15,785 nucleotides of DNA, taken from positions 1 through 15,785 of the forward strand of contig CAYYAQ010000120.1 in assembly GCA_964469555.1 (NCBI GenBank), given 5' to 3'. The position numbers and the translations under genes were made by a program. Position 1 is the first letter of the stretch. Each line of letters starts with the position of its first letter. Positions 15,033 to 15,785 of the stretch are shown in pieces. The notes under the pieces are model-generated. The model was given only the letters and a program-made list of their open reading frames with translations. It was not told the DNA's origin and made no database searches. This stretch comes from CAYYAQ01 sp964469555. Lineage in GTDB: Bacteria > Planctomycetota > UBA1135 > UBA2386.

Positions 15033-15085
15033 GGTGTTTGGGGGGGGTCAGGTGAAGTGCTCGGCCTCGATTGTCCATCGACTCA

Positions 15086-15133
15086 CTTGTCGGTAAGAGC
15101 GCGTCAAGCTCCACCGACGTATATTCTTGTCGG
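15086..15133 (+). promoter_or_regulatory. Candidate promoter with repeated CTTGTCGG boxes
   Basis: A -10-like TATATT is at 15120-15125, 61 bases before the ATG at 15187. CTTGTCGG occurs at 15086-15093 and again at 15126-15133, 40 bases apart, and ACCGAC, its partial inverse, lies at 15113-15118 between them. The TATATT is thus flanked by CCGAC and GTCGG. No good -35 is seen at 16-18 bases. The arrangement suggests an operator, but the boxes are short. Confidence 0.3.
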
Positions 15134-15186
15134 CCCACGAAAGCGACTGCTCCCCACAGGTTCCGCCCGCACACTCGGCTCCACAC

Positions 15187-15498
15187 ATGGTCAAAATCCA
15201 AGGAAAGTCCGACTACGACAAGCTCGACGACCTCGTCCGGGAGATCGCGACGGAGCACGAGTTCAAGCTCAACGTCACCGGCTGGACCCGGAAGACGTAT
15301 GACATCTATCGGCCCACGGACCCGTACGAGCGCACGATCGAGGTGGTCGCCCGGGTGGAGAGCTTCGCAACGACCAACGGCGAGATCACTCTCTTCCAGG
15401 ATTGCGCGATGGCGTTCGCCGAGAAGCTCGGCGGCGCGCTGGAGAAGGAGTACGGCATCGAAGAGGCGGTCGTCGTCCAGAGACCGTACACCTCGTGA
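15187..15498 (+). CDS. Small hypothetical protein
   Basis: A 103-residue protein beginning MVKIQGKSDYDKL. I do not recognise a family. It has no signal peptide or membrane segment, so it is probably cytoplasmic. The pattern suggests an alpha/beta fold: a helix at about 8-22 (YDKLDDLVREIATEHE), strands around KLNVTGWTRKTYDIY and RTIEVVARVESF, then a helix around MAFAEKLGGALEKEYG and a final strand AVVVQRP. The ATG at 15187 is used rather than the non-ATG start at 15127, which lies inside the candidate promoter. No Shine-Dalgarno sequence is visible. Its stop overlaps a possible GTG start of the next gene (GTGA, 15495-15498), so the two are probably in one transcript. Confidence 0.6.
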   Translation: MVKIQGKSDYDKLDDLVREIATEHEFKLNVTGWTRKTYDIYRPTDPYERTIEVVARVESFATTNGEITLFQDCAMAFAEKLGGALEKEYGIEEAVVVQRPYTS

Positions 15499-15506
15499 CG
15501 CGCGAC

Positions 15507-15785
15507 ATGTTCTCCATCGAAGGACGGCGCGCCGTGATCACCGCGGCGAGTCGTGGGCTCGGTCGGGCGATCGCGCTCGAGTTCGCGGAAGCCGGGGCGG
15601 AGGTCGCTCTCCTCGCGCGCAGCGAGGCCCCACTGAACGACGTCGCCGCCAAGGCCTCGAAGTTCCGCAGCCGCGTGCTCGCGATTCCCACGGATGTCGC
15701 GAAGGCCGACGACGTGCTCGCCGCGTTCCGCAACATCCACCGCGAATGGGGTGGCATCGACATCCTCGTCAACAATGAGGACACG
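15507..15785 (+). CDS. Short-chain dehydrogenase/reductase (SDR), 5' part, cut by window end
   Basis: The first 93 codons are present and the rest lies beyond the window. The start shows a Rossmann fold: AVITAASRGLGRAIALEFAE is the classical SDR dinucleotide-binding loop (TGxxxGxG pattern with Ala for the first Gly), and EVALLARSEAPL holds an Arg at the end of strand 2, which often favours NADP(H). PTDVAKADDV has the Asp that contacts adenine. The strand 4 motif reads ILVNNEDT where NNAG is expected; this may be real or an error near the end of the sequence. SDRs oxidise or reduce alcohols and ketones, and the substrate cannot be told. ATG 15507 fits the family start; an in-frame GTG at 15495 overlaps the previous stop and is the alternative. 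Confidence 0.88.
   Translation, partial: MFSIEGRRAVITAASRGLGRAIALEFAEAGAEVALLARSEAPLNDVAAKASKFRSRVLAIPTDVAKADDVLAAFRNIHREWGGIDILVNNEDT

Noticed and set aside
1..15785. CRISPR array, tRNA, rRNA, insertion sequence or integrase signature
   Set aside because: I found no regularly spaced repeats, no structural RNA gene, no transposase or recombinase frame, and no long terminal inverted repeats by reading; a dedicated search was not possible.

Overview
The window looks like chromosomal DNA from a high-GC, secretion-rich bacterium of the Planctomycetota type (inference). The support is a cluster of secreted sulfatases with CxPSR-type active sites, a secreted HEAT-repeat protein with a tryptophan-rich entry segment, a PQQ-propeller remnant of a kind common in that phylum, and few recognisable Shine-Dalgarno sequences. 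I see no rRNA, tRNA, CRISPR array, insertion sequence or phage gene.

Layout. At 1-66 is the tail of an unidentified + strand gene. It meets, tail to tail, a decayed and truncated PhoX (DUF839) gene on the - strand (63-685). Next on the - strand is an intact DPP IV-type serine peptidase lipoprotein (737-2986). From a short divergent intergenic region (2987-3070) the + strand carries a secreted protein that looks like a catalytically degenerate gluzincin (3071-4705), coupled by an ATGA overlap to an iduronate-2-sulfatase-like enzyme (4702-6144). The 879 bases 6145-7023 hold no intact gene. They hold gene debris: a broken LpxO-like hydroxylase start on + and part of a PQQ-like propeller on -. 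Then comes a two-domain sulfatase-sulfatase fusion (7024-9897), coupled by a second ATGA overlap to a heparan-N-sulfatase-like enzyme (9894-11336). A secreted HEAT-repeat protein follows (11415-13475). A strong hairpin lies in the convergent gap before a proline racemase superfamily gene on the - strand (13599-14622 region). The stretch 14623-15186 holds two more truncated remnants on - (a YccF-like domain and an SRPBCC start) and a possible promoter/operator. The window ends with a small unknown protein (15187-15498), followed with overlapping or near-overlapping start by a short-chain dehydrogenase/reductase cut by the window edge.

How the genes may work together. The core, 3071-11336, appears to be a sulfated-polysaccharide desulfation cassette: four sulfatase modules in three ORFs, all with the Cys that is normally converted to formylglycine. 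All three ORFs have an N-terminal signal peptide, so action in the periplasm or outside the cell is expected. The formylglycine-generating enzyme, transporters and glycoside hydrolases are not in this window. The most unusual items are the tandem sulfatase fusion joined by a short, very basic repeat linker, the apparently dead peptidase coupled to a sulfatase, and the proline racemase homologue with Cys in the first catalytic position and Gly in the second. Three separate patches of truncated genes in under 16 kb suggest ongoing local gene erosion.
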